Assembly: GCA_963747595.1 (NCBI GenBank)
Contig: CAVVFO010000002.1
Location: forward strand, 1,488,001-1,552,000
Length of the DNA stretch: 64,000 nt
Source: Oleiagrimonas sp963747595
GTDB lineage: Bacteria; Pseudomonadota; Gammaproteobacteria; Xanthomonadales; Rhodanobacteraceae
Direction of reading: 5' to 3'
Shown: positions 1 to 8,738 of the stretch, piece after piece
Numbering within the stretch: the stretch's first letter is position 1
Layout of the letters: each line of letters opens with the position of its first letter
Notes under the pieces: model-generated
What the model was told of the DNA's origin: nothing
The model's database searches: none
Seen by the model: only the letters and a program-made list of their open reading frames with translations
Made by a program: the position numbers and the translations under genes

Positions 1-2
1 CG

Positions 3-1436
3 ATCGTGGTGCTGGCACGCACCCGCCGCTGCATGGGCAATCTGAACCTCTACGTGACGTTCGCTCTCTGCGTGGACGTGCTTGCCGCCGTACTGGCGGT
101 CACGACCATGCACGACGCGCGCATCGGCATCGAGATGATGCTGGTGGTCAATATCGGCGCGGGTGCCCTGCTGCTGCCGCTGCGCCTGTCCATGGTCTTC
201 GGCGCCATGGCCACCATCGGCATGCTCGGGCATGCGTTCACCACGCCGACCAATGCCGACTTCAATCACCAGCTGCTCGAATCGGGCCTGTTCGGTACCG
301 CCTACCTGTTCTGTGCCTGGCTGTTCTTCGCGCTGGGCAAGCAGATGCGCGCCACTGAAGCGCTTGCCGTGCAGCGCGGCCTGGATCTGGCCAATCTTTC
401 GCAAGTCAACGAACTGATCATCCGGCGCATGAAAACCGGGGTGATGCTGGTGGATGACGCCAACCGCGTGCACCAGCTCAACGAGTCGGCCTGGATGTTG
501 CTGGGCAATCCGCCCAACGACCGCCGCGATCTGGGAACGCTGGCGCCGGAGCTGTCACGGCGCCTGTTCCACTGGCGCAGCTACGGCAAGCTGGACGAAA
601 CCGCGGTGGCCCTGGCCGATGGCGTGCCGGAAGTGATCCCGCGCTTCACCCGGCTGGCCGCCAATGACGACTCGCACATCCTCATTTTCCTGGACGATAC
701 CTCCCTGGTATCACGCCGCGCCGAAGAGCTGACCCTGGCGTCACTGGGCCGGCTGTCTGCCTCCATCGCCCACGAGATCCGCAACCCGCTGGCGGCGATC
801 CGCTACTCGGCACAATTGCTGGCCGAATCCGAGGAACTCAATGATTCCGACGAGCGCATGGTGGAGATCATCAACAACCACTGCGGACGCCTGAACGAAA
901 TCATCGAGAACATCCTGCAGTTGTCGCGACGGGAGCGCTCGCGTCCGGAAGCCCTGGACCTGAATGAATGGGCGCTGGGCTTCGTCGACGAATACACCGA
1001 GAGCAACGACCTGGGCGCCGATTCCCTGCGTGCCATCGTGCAGTCGCGCACCGTGGGCGCCGTGGCCGACACGCAGCAACTGCAGCAGGTGATATGGAAT
1101 CTGGTGCAGAACGCGCTGCGCTACGGCCGCATGCCGGGCGAACCGGCACGCGTCATGCTGATCTCGCGACACGGCTCGGACAACGGCCCGCCGGTGCTGG
1201 AAGTGACTGACCGCGGTCCGGGGATCGCTCCCAGGGTGGCCGCGCAGATCTTCGAACCGTTCTACACCACGCACGAATACGGCACGGGGCTGGGGCTGTA
1301 TCTGGCACGACAGATGTGCGAAGCCAACCAGGCATCGCTGGAATACGTTCCCGTGGCCGGTGGCGGAAGCTGCTTTCGCATCACCCTGACACCGTCGATG
1401 CTTGGCCCGGGCAGCGCGTACGAAGACGGAGAATGA
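3..1436 (+). CDS. pilS: Sensor histidine kinase PilS (5' partial)
   Basis: Membrane histidine kinase that, with PilR, controls sigma-54-dependent pilin transcription for type IV pili. The reading frame is open to the window edge, so the N-terminus with the first membrane helices is missing. What remains has at least three hydrophobic segments, a PAS-like region, the H-box SIAHEIRNPL (His near residue 256 of the visible part), an N-box around NLVQNALRYG, and G-boxes DRGPGIAP and GTGLGLYLAR. PilR follows about 120 nt downstream on the same strand, which supports PilS over other kinases. Identification is firm; the true start cannot be seen. Confidence 0.9.
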   Translation: MVVLARTRRCMGNLNLYVTFALCVDVLAAVLAVTTMHDARIGIEMMLVVNIGAGALLLPLRLSMVFGAMATIGMLGHAFTTPTNADFNHQLLESGLFGTAYLFCAWLFFALGKQMRATEALAVQRGLDLANLSQVNELIIRRMKTGVMLVDDANRVHQLNESAWMLLGNPPNDRRDLGTLAPELSRRLFHWRSYGKLDETAVALADGVPEVIPRFTRLAANDDSHILIFLDDTSLVSRRAEELTLASLGRLSASIAHEIRNPLAAIRYSAQLLAESEELNDSDERMVEIINNHCGRLNEIIENILQLSRRERSRPEALDLNEWALGFVDEYTESNDLGADSLRAIVQSRTVGAVADTQQLQQVIWNLVQNALRYGRMPGEPARVMLISRHGSDNGPPVLEVTDRGPGIAPRVAAQIFEPFYTTHEYGTGLGLYLARQMCEANQASLEYVPVAGGGSCFRITLTPSMLGPGSAYEDGE

Positions 1437-1557
1437 GGCATCCTCGCCGCCGCTGCAGATGCCGGGGCTGGTCCCTTGCGGCCGCCGCGGTTACCCTTCC
1501 AGAAGGGGGCGCCAGCACACCGTGCTGCGCGCAGTATCATTGGAGAATGCACACGCC

Positions 1558-2940
1558 ATGAGCAAACAGCGCGTCCTGGTCGTCGATGACGAACGTGACA
1601 TCCGTGAACTGCTGACCATCACCCTGGGCCGGATGAATCTGGATGTGGATGCCGCCAGCAATGTCGGCGAGGCCAGGCAGATGCTCGGCTCGCAATCCTA
1701 TGACCTGTGCTTCACGGACATGCGCCTGCCCGACGGCTCCGGTCAGGAACTGATCGAGATGATTGCCGACAAATGTCCCGACACCCCCGTGGCCATGATC
1801 ACCGCCTACGGCAACGTGGACGCAGCGGTCACCGCGCTGAAAGCCGGCGCCTTCGACTTCGTTTCCAAGCCGGTCGACATCCAGTTGCTGCGACGCCTGG
1901 TGCAGAGCGCGCTCGCCCTCAATGGCGAACGTCGCGAGCAGGATGCATCCGGCAATGCGTCGCCCAAGAACGGCAGCAGCAGGCTGATCGGGCAATCGCC
2001 GGCCATGCAGCAGGTCCGTACCACCATCGCCAAGCTGGCCCGCAACCAGGCGCCGGTGTATGTCAGCGGCGAGTCCGGGGTGGGCAAGGAGCTGGTGGCA
2101 CGGCTGATCCACGAGCAGGGGCCGCGGTCCGCCGGCGCATTCGTGCCGGTCAACTGCGGCGCGATTCCCTCAGAGCTGATGGAAAGCGAATTCTTCGGCC
2201 ACATGAAAGGCAGCTTCACGGGCGCCAGCGCCGCCAAGGAAGGCCTGTTCCAGGCGGCCGACGGTGGCACGCTGTTTCTGGACGAGGTGGCCGAGCTGCC
2301 GCTGCACATGCAGGTCAAGCTGCTGCGGGTCATTCAGGAAAAAGCCGTGCGGCCCATCGGCGGCCGGGGTGAAATCCCGGTGGATGTCCGCATCCTCTCG
2401 GCGACACACAAGGACCTGGCCCCGCTGGTCGAGAACGGCCAGTTCCGCCAGGACCTGTTCTATCGCATCAACGTCATCGAACTGAAGGTACCGCCGTTGC
2501 GCGAGCGTGGTGCCGATATCGGCCTGCTGGCCAAAGCCATGCTCGAACGTCAGGCAGTCGACCGGCACGCCGCTGCGGTGACGCTGTCCACGCCGGCGCT
2601 GGAAGCGCTGCAGGATTACCCCTTTCCCGGCAACGTCCGCGAACTGGAAAACATCCTGGAGCGCGCAGTGGCCATGTGCGAAGGCGAAACCATCGATGTG
2701 GCCGACCTGATGTTGCCGGCCCGCGCGCCACGTATCGGTGCCAGCGAGGAGAGCACTTCGGCCAGTGACGCCGGACACAGCAGCACGCAGCCGCTGGACG
2801 ACTACATGTCCAACCTCGAGCGCGAAGCGATTCTCAAGGCGTTGGAGGAATCGCGCTACAACAAGACCGCCACCGCCAAGAAACTGGGCATCACCTTTCG
2901 CGCCCTGCGCTACAAGCTGAAAAAGCTGGATATCGACTGA
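1558..2940 (+). CDS. pilR: Sigma-54-dependent response regulator PilR
   Basis: NtrC-family activator of type IV pilin transcription, 460 aa, partner of the upstream kinase PilS. The receiver domain spans about residues 4-118 with phospho-acceptor Asp54 (TDMRLPDGSG). The AAA+ domain covers about 140-370, with Walker A GESGVGKE, the sigma-54 contact loop GSFTGA and Walker B GGTLFLDEV. The C-terminus is a Fis-type helix-turn-helix (NKTATAKKLGITFRALRYK). The frame is open for 52 further codons upstream, but the ATG at 1558 begins the receiver fold directly (MSKQRVLVVDDE) and has a GGAG 12 nt before it, so I chose it. No -24/-12 promoter was evident in the pilS-pilR gap. Confidence 0.93.
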   Translation: MSKQRVLVVDDERDIRELLTITLGRMNLDVDAASNVGEARQMLGSQSYDLCFTDMRLPDGSGQELIEMIADKCPDTPVAMITAYGNVDAAVTALKAGAFDFVSKPVDIQLLRRLVQSALALNGERREQDASGNASPKNGSSRLIGQSPAMQQVRTTIAKLARNQAPVYVSGESGVGKELVARLIHEQGPRSAGAFVPVNCGAIPSELMESEFFGHMKGSFTGASAAKEGLFQAADGGTLFLDEVAELPLHMQVKLLRVIQEKAVRPIGGRGEIPVDVRILSATHKDLAPLVENGQFRQDLFYRINVIELKVPPLRERGADIGLLAKAMLERQAVDRHAAAVTLSTPALEALQDYPFPGNVRELENILERAVAMCEGETIDVADLMLPARAPRIGASEESTSASDAGHSSTQPLDDYMSNLEREAILKALEESRYNKTATAKKLGITFRALRYKLKKLDID

Positions 2941-2982
2941 CGCCGGCACGGCATAAGCCACCCTTGTGCCTTGACGCACTGG

Positions 2983-3012
2983 CGCGGCCACGACCGCACG
3001 GTCGTGGCCGCG
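2983..3012. terminator. Hairpin between convergent pilR and hybrid kinase gene
   Basis: Perfect 14-bp GC-rich inverted repeat (arms 2983-2996 and 2999-3012) between the stop codons of two convergent genes. It has no flanking T-tract on either strand. A bidirectional terminator or transcription roadblock is the simplest reading, but only position and structure support it. Confidence 0.5.
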
Positions 3013-3021
3013 GATCGCGTC

Positions 3022-4647
3022 CTACTGCCACCGCTCCTGCCCGCTGCCATCCGGAAGGGCCTTTCCGCCGTCCGAATCGCCCGCCTGCACTTCGTCCAGA
3101 CTGGAACGCGCGGCGCGCAACAGTTCACCCACTTCCAGCGGTTTCAACAAAATCTGCAGATGCGGCAACGGCGGCAAGCCCTCGATATTTTCGGCATTCG
3201 ATTTGCGGGCCAGCAACAACACCGCCCCGACATAGTTGCGCTCCAGCAATGCCGCCAGGGTGCGCACGCCGGTCATCAGGTTCATGTCCGCATCCATGAC
3301 CACCAGCTCGGGCAATCCGCTCGATTCGATATGCTGCAGCGCCGCCGCACCACTCTGGCTGGTCGACACCTGGTAGCCGTAGCTGTCCAGGGTATCGGAC
3401 AGCAGCGACAGCTGCGCGGCCTCTTCGACCACCACAAGAACATTCTCGCCATTCCCATACGGCAAGCCGTTGCGCGCGGACCGAGCCTCCACGTTCTCGC
3501 CTTCCAGCGGCAGGTAGACATGAAATGCGGTGCCCTGGCCCTGTTCGCTCTCCACCCGCAAGGCGCCGCAGTGTCCATCGACGATGCGCTTGCACGACAG
3601 CAGCCCCAAACCGGTGCCTTCGTCCTTGGTAGTGAAGAATGGCTGAAACAGCCTTTCCAGCGTCTCGTCCGCCATGCCGTCGCCGGTATCACGCACTGAA
3701 ATCCTCAGATACCGTCCAGTGTCGACTTCCTCACCATCCTCGAAGAACGTCTGCTGCAGGGTCTCTTCCTTCGCGTTCAACTCCAGTCTGCCGCCCTGGG
3801 GCATGGCCTGGATGGCATTCAGACACAGGTTGAGCAGGCACTGCTGCAGCTCGGTGTGATTGCCATCGAATTCGAGATCCGCGGCATGCTCGCCGATATG
3901 CAGTTCCACGGTCTTGGGCACCGTGCCTTGCAACAGCAGCTTGAGCGCGCCGAACAGACTGCCCAGGCGCACCCGTTCGGCACGCCGCGAGCCCCGCGCG
4001 AATGTGAGCATGGAGTTGACCATGTCCAGCCCGCGCTGCGCGCACCCACGCACCATCTCCCCGATCCGCTGCAGGCGCTCGTCGTCGGTGTAATCCTCCA
4101 GGGATTCAGCCGCCAGCAGCAACGGCTGCAACAGATTGCGCAAATCATGACTCAAGCCACCGGCCAGAAGCGCCAGGCTCTCGAAACGCTGCGCATTGAT
4201 CAACTCCGCCTCGGCGCGTTCGCGCCCCAGCTGTTCGGCGGCCTCGTGCAATGCACGGCGCACCGCGGTGGTGAGCCGACTCAGGTTGTTCTTGAGGATG
4301 TAATCGGTGGCCCCCTGGCGCAGGGCCTCGATGGCCGCTTCCTCGCCGATGGTTCCGGAGACGAAGATGAACGGCAGGAAGGCGTGCCGCTCACGCAGCA
4401 CCTCCAGTGCCCGGTAGCCGTCAAAGCCGGGCATGGTCAGGTCCGAAAGCACGATCTGCGGGTCGAACGCCTCCAGCGCGGCGAGGTAATCCGCCTCGTT
4501 GTCGACCACGCGCACGTCGACGTCAAAATGATCGTCGGCCAGTTCATCGACAATCAGCTCGGCATCGGCTTGCGAATCCTCCACCTGCAGCAGGCGCAGC
4601 TTTTGCCTGCGCGCAGTTTCAGGCTCGCTTTGCACGTTCATCTGCAT
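3022..4647 (-). CDS. Hybrid response regulator / histidine kinase (REC-HK-REC)
   Basis: 541-aa soluble protein with no signal peptide or membrane segment. An N-terminal receiver (about 17-130, Asp69 in LSDLTMPGFDG, Lys117) is followed by a coiled linker and a kinase core with the H-box GGLSHDLRNLLQP (His165). Next come an ATPase domain (N-box LNLCLNAIQAMPQGG; G-box GTGLGLLSCKR) and a C-terminal receiver (about 415-530) that keeps its EE acidic pair, Asp in VMDADMN and Lys in LLKPLEV. It has no DNA-binding or enzymatic output. The ATG at 4647 overlaps the upstream stop by one base; the open frame beyond lies inside the upstream gene. It is the last gene of a three-gene operon and probably a phosphorelay hub. 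The target is unknown. Confidence 0.85.
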   Translation of the reverse strand: MQMNVQSEPETARRQKLRLLQVEDSQADAELIVDELADDHFDVDVRVVDNEADYLAALEAFDPQIVLSDLTMPGFDGYRALEVLRERHAFLPFIFVSGTIGEEAAIEALRQGATDYILKNNLSRLTTAVRRALHEAAEQLGRERAEAELINAQRFESLALLAGGLSHDLRNLLQPLLLAAESLEDYTDDERLQRIGEMVRGCAQRGLDMVNSMLTFARGSRRAERVRLGSLFGALKLLLQGTVPKTVELHIGEHAADLEFDGNHTELQQCLLNLCLNAIQAMPQGGRLELNAKEETLQQTFFEDGEEVDTGRYLRISVRDTGDGMADETLERLFQPFFTTKDEGTGLGLLSCKRIVDGHCGALRVESEQGQGTAFHVYLPLEGENVEARSARNGLPYGNGENVLVVVEEAAQLSLLSDTLDSYGYQVSTSQSGAAALQHIESSGLPELVVMDADMNLMTGVRTLAALLERNYVGAVLLLARKSNAENIEGLPPLPHLQILLKPLEVGELLRAARSSLDEVQAGDSDGGKALPDGSGQERWQ

Positions 4648-5102
4648 CAAGCGTTCCTCGAAATTCCCGGCACTTCGTTCAGCACTGCCCAGAACTGGCC
4701 GAGCGTCTGCACGGCATGAAAGAACTGATTGGCGTCCACCGGCTTCACCACGTAAGCGTTTACACCCAGATCCCAGCTTTGCGCAAGGTCGCTTTCCTCG
4801 CGCGAGGAGGACAGGATCACCACGGGGATGCGCTTGAGCTTCTCGGTTCCGCGCATGTCGCGCAATACTTCGATGCCGTCCATCAGCGGCATCTTGATAT
4901 CCAGCAGCACCACGGCGGGGTTGCCCGGTTCGCGATCGGCATGCGGGCCGCGGCAATGCAGGTAATCCAGCGCCTCGGCGCCATCCTCCACGCGGACGAC
5001 AGGGTTGGCCAAGCGTGCCTCACGCAACGCATCAATGGCCATTTCCGCATCGGCCGGGCTGTCCTCGGCCAGCAGAATGGTACGAAGATCCGATTTTGTC
5101 AT
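4647..5102 (-). CDS. Single-domain response regulator (Rcp1-like)
   Basis: 151-aa stand-alone receiver of the type often paired with phytochrome-like or CHASE-type kinases. Acidic pocket ED at 13-14, phospho-acceptor Asp68 in VVLLDIKMPLMDG, Ser99-region switch residue and Lys120 in YVVKPVD are all present, so it should be phosphorylatable. The extended loop between beta-3 and helix 3 is typical of the Rcp1 subgroup. It overlaps the upstream kinase by 4 nt (ATGA) and the downstream hybrid by 1 nt, which implies translational coupling. It likely shuttles phosphate between the two kinases of the operon. No output domain is fused. Confidence 0.88.
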   Translation of the reverse strand: MTKSDLRTILLAEDSPADAEMAIDALREARLANPVVRVEDGAEALDYLHCRGPHADREPGNPAVVLLDIKMPLMDGIEVLRDMRGTEKLKRIPVVILSSSREESDLAQSWDLGVNAYVVKPVDANQFFHAVQTLGQFWAVLNEVPGISRNA

Positions 5103-6925
5103 GCCTCTGTTCTCGTTGAGCCCTCATCCGCCTCAGCAGCCTCGGGAATAGTGGTTTCAGGAATGGAAAAGGAAAAACTGGCGCCCTTGTCGAGCTCGCC
5201 CTCGGCCCAGACCCGCCCGCCGTGGCGCGAAATGATACGCCGCACACTGGCCAGTCCAATACCGGTCCCGGCGAATTCCGACGCCTTGTGCAGGCGCTGG
5301 AAAACACCGAACAGCTTGTCGATGAAACGCATGTCGAAGCCGGCGCCATTGTCCCTGACAGTGAACACGTGATGCCCCCTGGCGTTGCGCGTGCCGGTCA
5401 CCTCGATGACTGCATGCTCGCGTTTACCGGTGTACTTGACGGCGTTGCCGATCAGATTCTGCCACACGGTGCGCAACATGTTTTCGTCGCCCACCACGAC
5501 CGGCAGATCCTCCACGCGCCACTCGATCTGGCGGTCGCCGATGTCGCTGGCAGTCACGGTTCGTGCCTCATCGACCAATGACTGCATGTCCACCTGGCGC
5601 AACCGCAAGGCGCCGCGCCCCAGGCGCGAATACACCAGCAGATCGTCGATCAGTTCCGACATGCGCCGCGATGCATCGATGATCACATCGATATAGTGCA
5701 GGGTCTTGTCATCGGCCCTCTCGCCGAGGTGGCGGGCCAGCTTGCCCGAAAACCCGGCCACGTGACGCAACGGCGCGCGCAGGTCGTGCGACACCGAATA
5801 ACTGAATGCCTTCAGCTCGCGGTTGACGTCCGACACCTGCTCGATCTTGCCTTCCAGCTGCCGGTTGAGTTCGTTGACCTGGGCCTCCGCCACCTTCAGC
5901 GCCGACACGTCGCTGACAGTCAGCAGGACCGCCGTACCGTCACGATCCGGCAACTCCAGGGGACGGGCATTGATCAGCACCTGCCGTTCCACGCCATCGC
6001 TGGTGGTCTGACTCAGATCGTAGTCCCACAATTCACGCCCGCGGCCAGCCACATCCTGCAGCCGACGCAGCAATGCCGCGTTGGTCCAGGCACCATCCCC
6101 GATGGTGCGCAGCGGCATGCCGCTGCGGCCGTCATCCCCGGCGTCATACAACTCACTGAACGCGGCATTGAGCGCAATGGCATTGAGTTGTCCATCCAGG
6201 ACGGCGATCGGTTCGCGTATCGACTGCATCACCAACTGCGCGCGCTCCACGGCGCGGCGCGTGCGCCGTTCCGCCAGCCAGCGCTGCTGCACCTGGCGTT
6301 CGGACATCACCACCACGATACCCAGAAGCACCAGTTGCGCCAGGGCGGTCAGGCCCGTCATCCAGTACAGGCGGTGCGTTTTGCGATCGGCCAGACGCGT
6401 ACGCTGCGTCAGAAGATGCGACTCCTCGGCCACGATGCGATCGGCCAGCCCGGAGTAGTGAAATATCTTGATGGCGTCGCCCAGAGCCTGGTATGCGCCA
6501 TTCACATCGCCCGCGGCGTAATGGCTCTGCGCCCTCTGCATGAGGGCCATGCGTCCCTCGACCACAGCCGAGAAATCGGCCATGCGTTTGCGCTGGCTGA
6601 CATTGTCGTGCATCAACACGCGCAGATGGGTTATCAGCTGTGGGATCCGTGTACGGTCCGTCGCTATGCGTTGTTGCAGCGCCTTTTCCCTGGAGCCTTG
6701 CAGTATCGAATATGTGGCCGCTTCCATATCGCGCAGCAGGAAGGTCAGGTGATAGACGGTCGCCTTGACCCGCGAGGTCTCCGCCACCCAGTCGCGCGCC
6801 TGCAAGGCACTGTCGGTGCTGACCCGGTTGACCGCAAAAGGAAGCGCCACACTGACCGCGATCGCGGCAAGCAGGGCCACCAGACGCCACCGCAGAACGA
6901 ATTTTCGGGACGCCAATTTTGCCAC
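5099..6925 (-). CDS. Membrane sensor histidine kinase (CHASE3-like sensor, PAS)
   Basis: About 608 aa. TM1 lies at about 12-32, then a roughly 150-residue helical extracytoplasmic sensor resembling CHASE3, TM2 at about 187-207, a PAS-like domain (about 230-345), a coiled coil, and the kinase core with H-box YSVSHDLRAPLRHV (His380). The ATPase boxes are NLIGNAVKYT, DNGAGFD and GTGIGLASVRR. The SHDLRAPL core is typical of kinases paired with Rcp1-like receivers, which is exactly the next gene. The start is uncertain: GTG at 6925 puts TM1 close to the N-terminus but lacks a strong ribosome site, and the frame stays open upstream. It is first of three coupled genes. The stimulus is unknown. Confidence 0.82.
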   Translation of the reverse strand: MAKLASRKFVLRWRLVALLAAIAVSVALPFAVNRVSTDSALQARDWVAETSRVKATVYHLTFLLRDMEAATYSILQGSREKALQQRIATDRTRIPQLITHLRVLMHDNVSQRKRMADFSAVVEGRMALMQRAQSHYAAGDVNGAYQALGDAIKIFHYSGLADRIVAEESHLLTQRTRLADRKTHRLYWMTGLTALAQLVLLGIVVVMSERQVQQRWLAERRTRRAVERAQLVMQSIREPIAVLDGQLNAIALNAAFSELYDAGDDGRSGMPLRTIGDGAWTNAALLRRLQDVAGRGRELWDYDLSQTTSDGVERQVLINARPLELPDRDGTAVLLTVSDVSALKVAEAQVNELNRQLEGKIEQVSDVNRELKAFSYSVSHDLRAPLRHVAGFSGKLARHLGERADDKTLHYIDVIIDASRRMSELIDDLLVYSRLGRGALRLRQVDMQSLVDEARTVTASDIGDRQIEWRVEDLPVVVGDENMLRTVWQNLIGNAVKYTGKREHAVIEVTGTRNARGHHVFTVRDNGAGFDMRFIDKLFGVFQRLHKASEFAGTGIGLASVRRIISRHGGRVWAEGELDKGASFSFSIPETTIPEAAEADEGSTRTEA

Positions 6926-7129
6926 GCGACAAAGGCCGTTGCTCGATACGAGAACCCCGATTCTTGCACGAAAACGGCCGCAAATATCACCCGTAGCGGC
7001 TCGACGTGGTGCACACGGCCACGACGGTATGGTTGCTCCCGAGCATTCGACCCTCATGTCTTTTGTCTCCGGCATCGCGGCGACGTCGCGCGATGCCTCC
7101 CGCATCCCCCGCATATCGAGGAGTCCACC

Positions 7130-7813
7130 ATGAAGATCCTGATGATCCTGACATCCCACGACCAGCTGGGCGACACTGGCAACAAGACCGGCTTCTGGCT
7201 GGAAGAATTCGCCGCACCGTATTACATCTTCAAGGATGCCGGCGCCCATATCACCCTGGCCTCGCCGCAGGGTGGCCAGCCACCGCTGGACCCCAACAGC
7301 GACAGCGATGATGCCCAGACCGATGCCACACGCCGCTTCAAGGCGGACGAAGAAGCCCGCCAGGCATTGGCCCATACCAAGCCTCTGAACGACATGAACG
7401 CCGACGACTACGACGCCGTGTTCTATCCCGGCGGTCACGGGCCGCTGTGGGATCTGGCCGAGGACAAGGCATCGATTGCCCTGATTGCGTCATTCTGGGC
7501 CGCGGGGAAACCCGTCTCCGCCGTTTGTCACGCGCCCGGCGCCCTGCGCCACGTCACGACTGCCGACGGCACACCGCTGGTCAAGGGGCGTCAGGTCACC
7601 GGCTTCAGCAACAGCGAGGAAGCGGCGATGGGGCTCAGCGACGTGGTTCCGTTCAAGGTCGAGGACGAGCTCAGGCGTCTGGGCGGCGACTACGCCAGTA
7701 CCGACGACTTCCAGAGCCTGGTGCGCGTGGATGGCAAGCTGATCACGGGACAGAACCCCGCCTCCTCCGCCGATGCGGCCAAAGCGCTGATGGATCTGCT
7801 TGACGAAAAGTGA
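7130..7813 (+). CDS. DJ-1/PfpI family type 1 glutamine amidotransferase-like protein
   Basis: 227-aa cytoplasmic protein of the class I glutamine-amidotransferase-like fold. The nucleophile elbow is AVCHAPGAL with Cys133 followed by His134, and an upstream Glu lies in the KTGFWLEE motif, as in HchA/YhbO-type proteins and fungal Hsp31-like glyoxalases. Relatives are reported as glutathione-independent glyoxalases or protein/nucleic-acid deglycases. The specific activity cannot be decided here. The start ATG has a GAGGAG-like ribosome site about 8 nt upstream. It stands alone, divergent from the sensor kinase operon and convergent with ssb. Confidence 0.8.
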   Translation: MKILMILTSHDQLGDTGNKTGFWLEEFAAPYYIFKDAGAHITLASPQGGQPPLDPNSDSDDAQTDATRRFKADEEARQALAHTKPLNDMNADDYDAVFYPGGHGPLWDLAEDKASIALIASFWAAGKPVSAVCHAPGALRHVTTADGTPLVKGRQVTGFSNSEEAAMGLSDVVPFKVEDELRRLGGDYASTDDFQSLVRVDGKLITGQNPASSADAAKALMDLLDEK

Positions 7814-8000
7814 GCACGCCGCCACCCGAAGGCCCTCTGAACAGGTCTGTGCAGGCGGCACCGGTTCTGTCTGTTCGCATATGACAAGGTGCACTGGCGA
7901 AGGCAGGCTGGTGCCTGTCGAGCAGTGCAACGCGGGCGTGCGGACAGGCAGCGCCGGCCCCATCTACTTGATTTCAAACGCCTGGGTGATGCCCAGATGA

Positions 8001-8027
8001 AGAAGGCCCGCCAAATGCGGGCCTTCT
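8001..8027. terminator. Bidirectional terminator hairpin between amidotransferase gene and ssb
   Basis: Perfect 11-bp inverted repeat (8001-8011 with 8017-8027) with a 5-nt loop, in the gap between two convergent genes. A short TTC-rich run follows on the plus strand. Position and stem support shared termination. Confidence 0.65.
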
Positions 8028-8055
8028 TCCATTGCACCGATCCGGATGGGGCGAC

Positions 8056-8538
8056 TCAGAACGGAATGTCGTCGTCTTCGAATCCACCGTTGTCGCCCCC
8101 TTGCGGCGCCGGTGCCTGGGACTGCGGTGCCGGACGTCCGCCGCCCGAGGACGGCTGAGACTGGTTGCGGTAACCGCCGCCTGCCGAGCCACCGCCCATC
8201 TCGCCCCCGCCGAGCATCTGCATCTCGCTGGCGATCACGTCGGTGCTGTAGCGCTCGACGCCCTGCTTGTCGGTGTACTTGTCGGTGCGGATGGAGCCCT
8301 CGATATAGACCTGGCGACCCTTTTTCAGGTACTCGCCGGCAATCTCGCCGAGGCGGCCGAACAACTTCACGCGATGCCACTCGGTGCGCTCTTTCTTTTC
8401 ACCACTCTGCTTGTCGGTCCACTGCTCCGACGTGGCCACGCTCAGCGTGGTGATTGCCGTGCCGCTGGCCGTGTAGCGCGTTTCGGGGTCCGCGCCGAGG
8501 TTGCCGACCAGGATGACCTTGTTGATGCCGCGTGCCAT
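8056..8538 (-). CDS. ssb: Single-stranded DNA-binding protein
   Basis: 160-aa SSB that coats single-stranded DNA in replication, repair and recombination. An N-terminal OB fold (about 1-110, starting MARGINKVILVGNLG) is followed by a Gly/Gln/Ser/Pro-rich flexible linker. The acidic C-terminal tip DDDIPF is the docking site for partner proteins. The ATG at 8538 has a GAGGG ribosome site 8 nt upstream; the longer open frame beyond it is not homologous-looking. In related genomes ssb follows a transporter gene like the one at 10.4-11.6 kb, but here a plus-strand glycosyltransferase gene lies between them. Confidence 0.96.
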   Translation of the reverse strand: MARGINKVILVGNLGADPETRYTASGTAITTLSVATSEQWTDKQSGEKKERTEWHRVKLFGRLGEIAGEYLKKGRQVYIEGSIRTDKYTDKQGVERYSTDVIASEMQMLGGGEMGGGSAGGGYRNQSQPSSGGGRPAPQSQAPAPQGGDNGGFEDDDIPF

Positions 8539-8738
8539 GGAATGCCCTCGGAAAAAAGTGCTGTATTCAATTGAGCGGATGCTAGCACAGGCCGACCTGC
8601 TCCCAGCAGCATGAGGCATCGATGCAGCATGTCGTCCCGCGCGGAGGCGTGGTGTAAGCAAAGCCCGACACCACGACCATCCGGGGCAGCGGCCTTTTCA
8701 GGCAAAATGCGCCTTTGCCGTTGCCGCACGCGTTTGCC

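Noticed and set aside
5696..7129. N-terminal extension of the DJ-1/PfpI gene (478 codons)
   Set aside because: It is antisense to the sensor kinase; the PfpI fold begins exactly at the ATG at 7130, which has a ribosome site.
8539..8738. LexA box upstream of ssb
   Set aside because: A partial CTG...CAG pattern is present but lacks the proper 10-nt AT-rich core.
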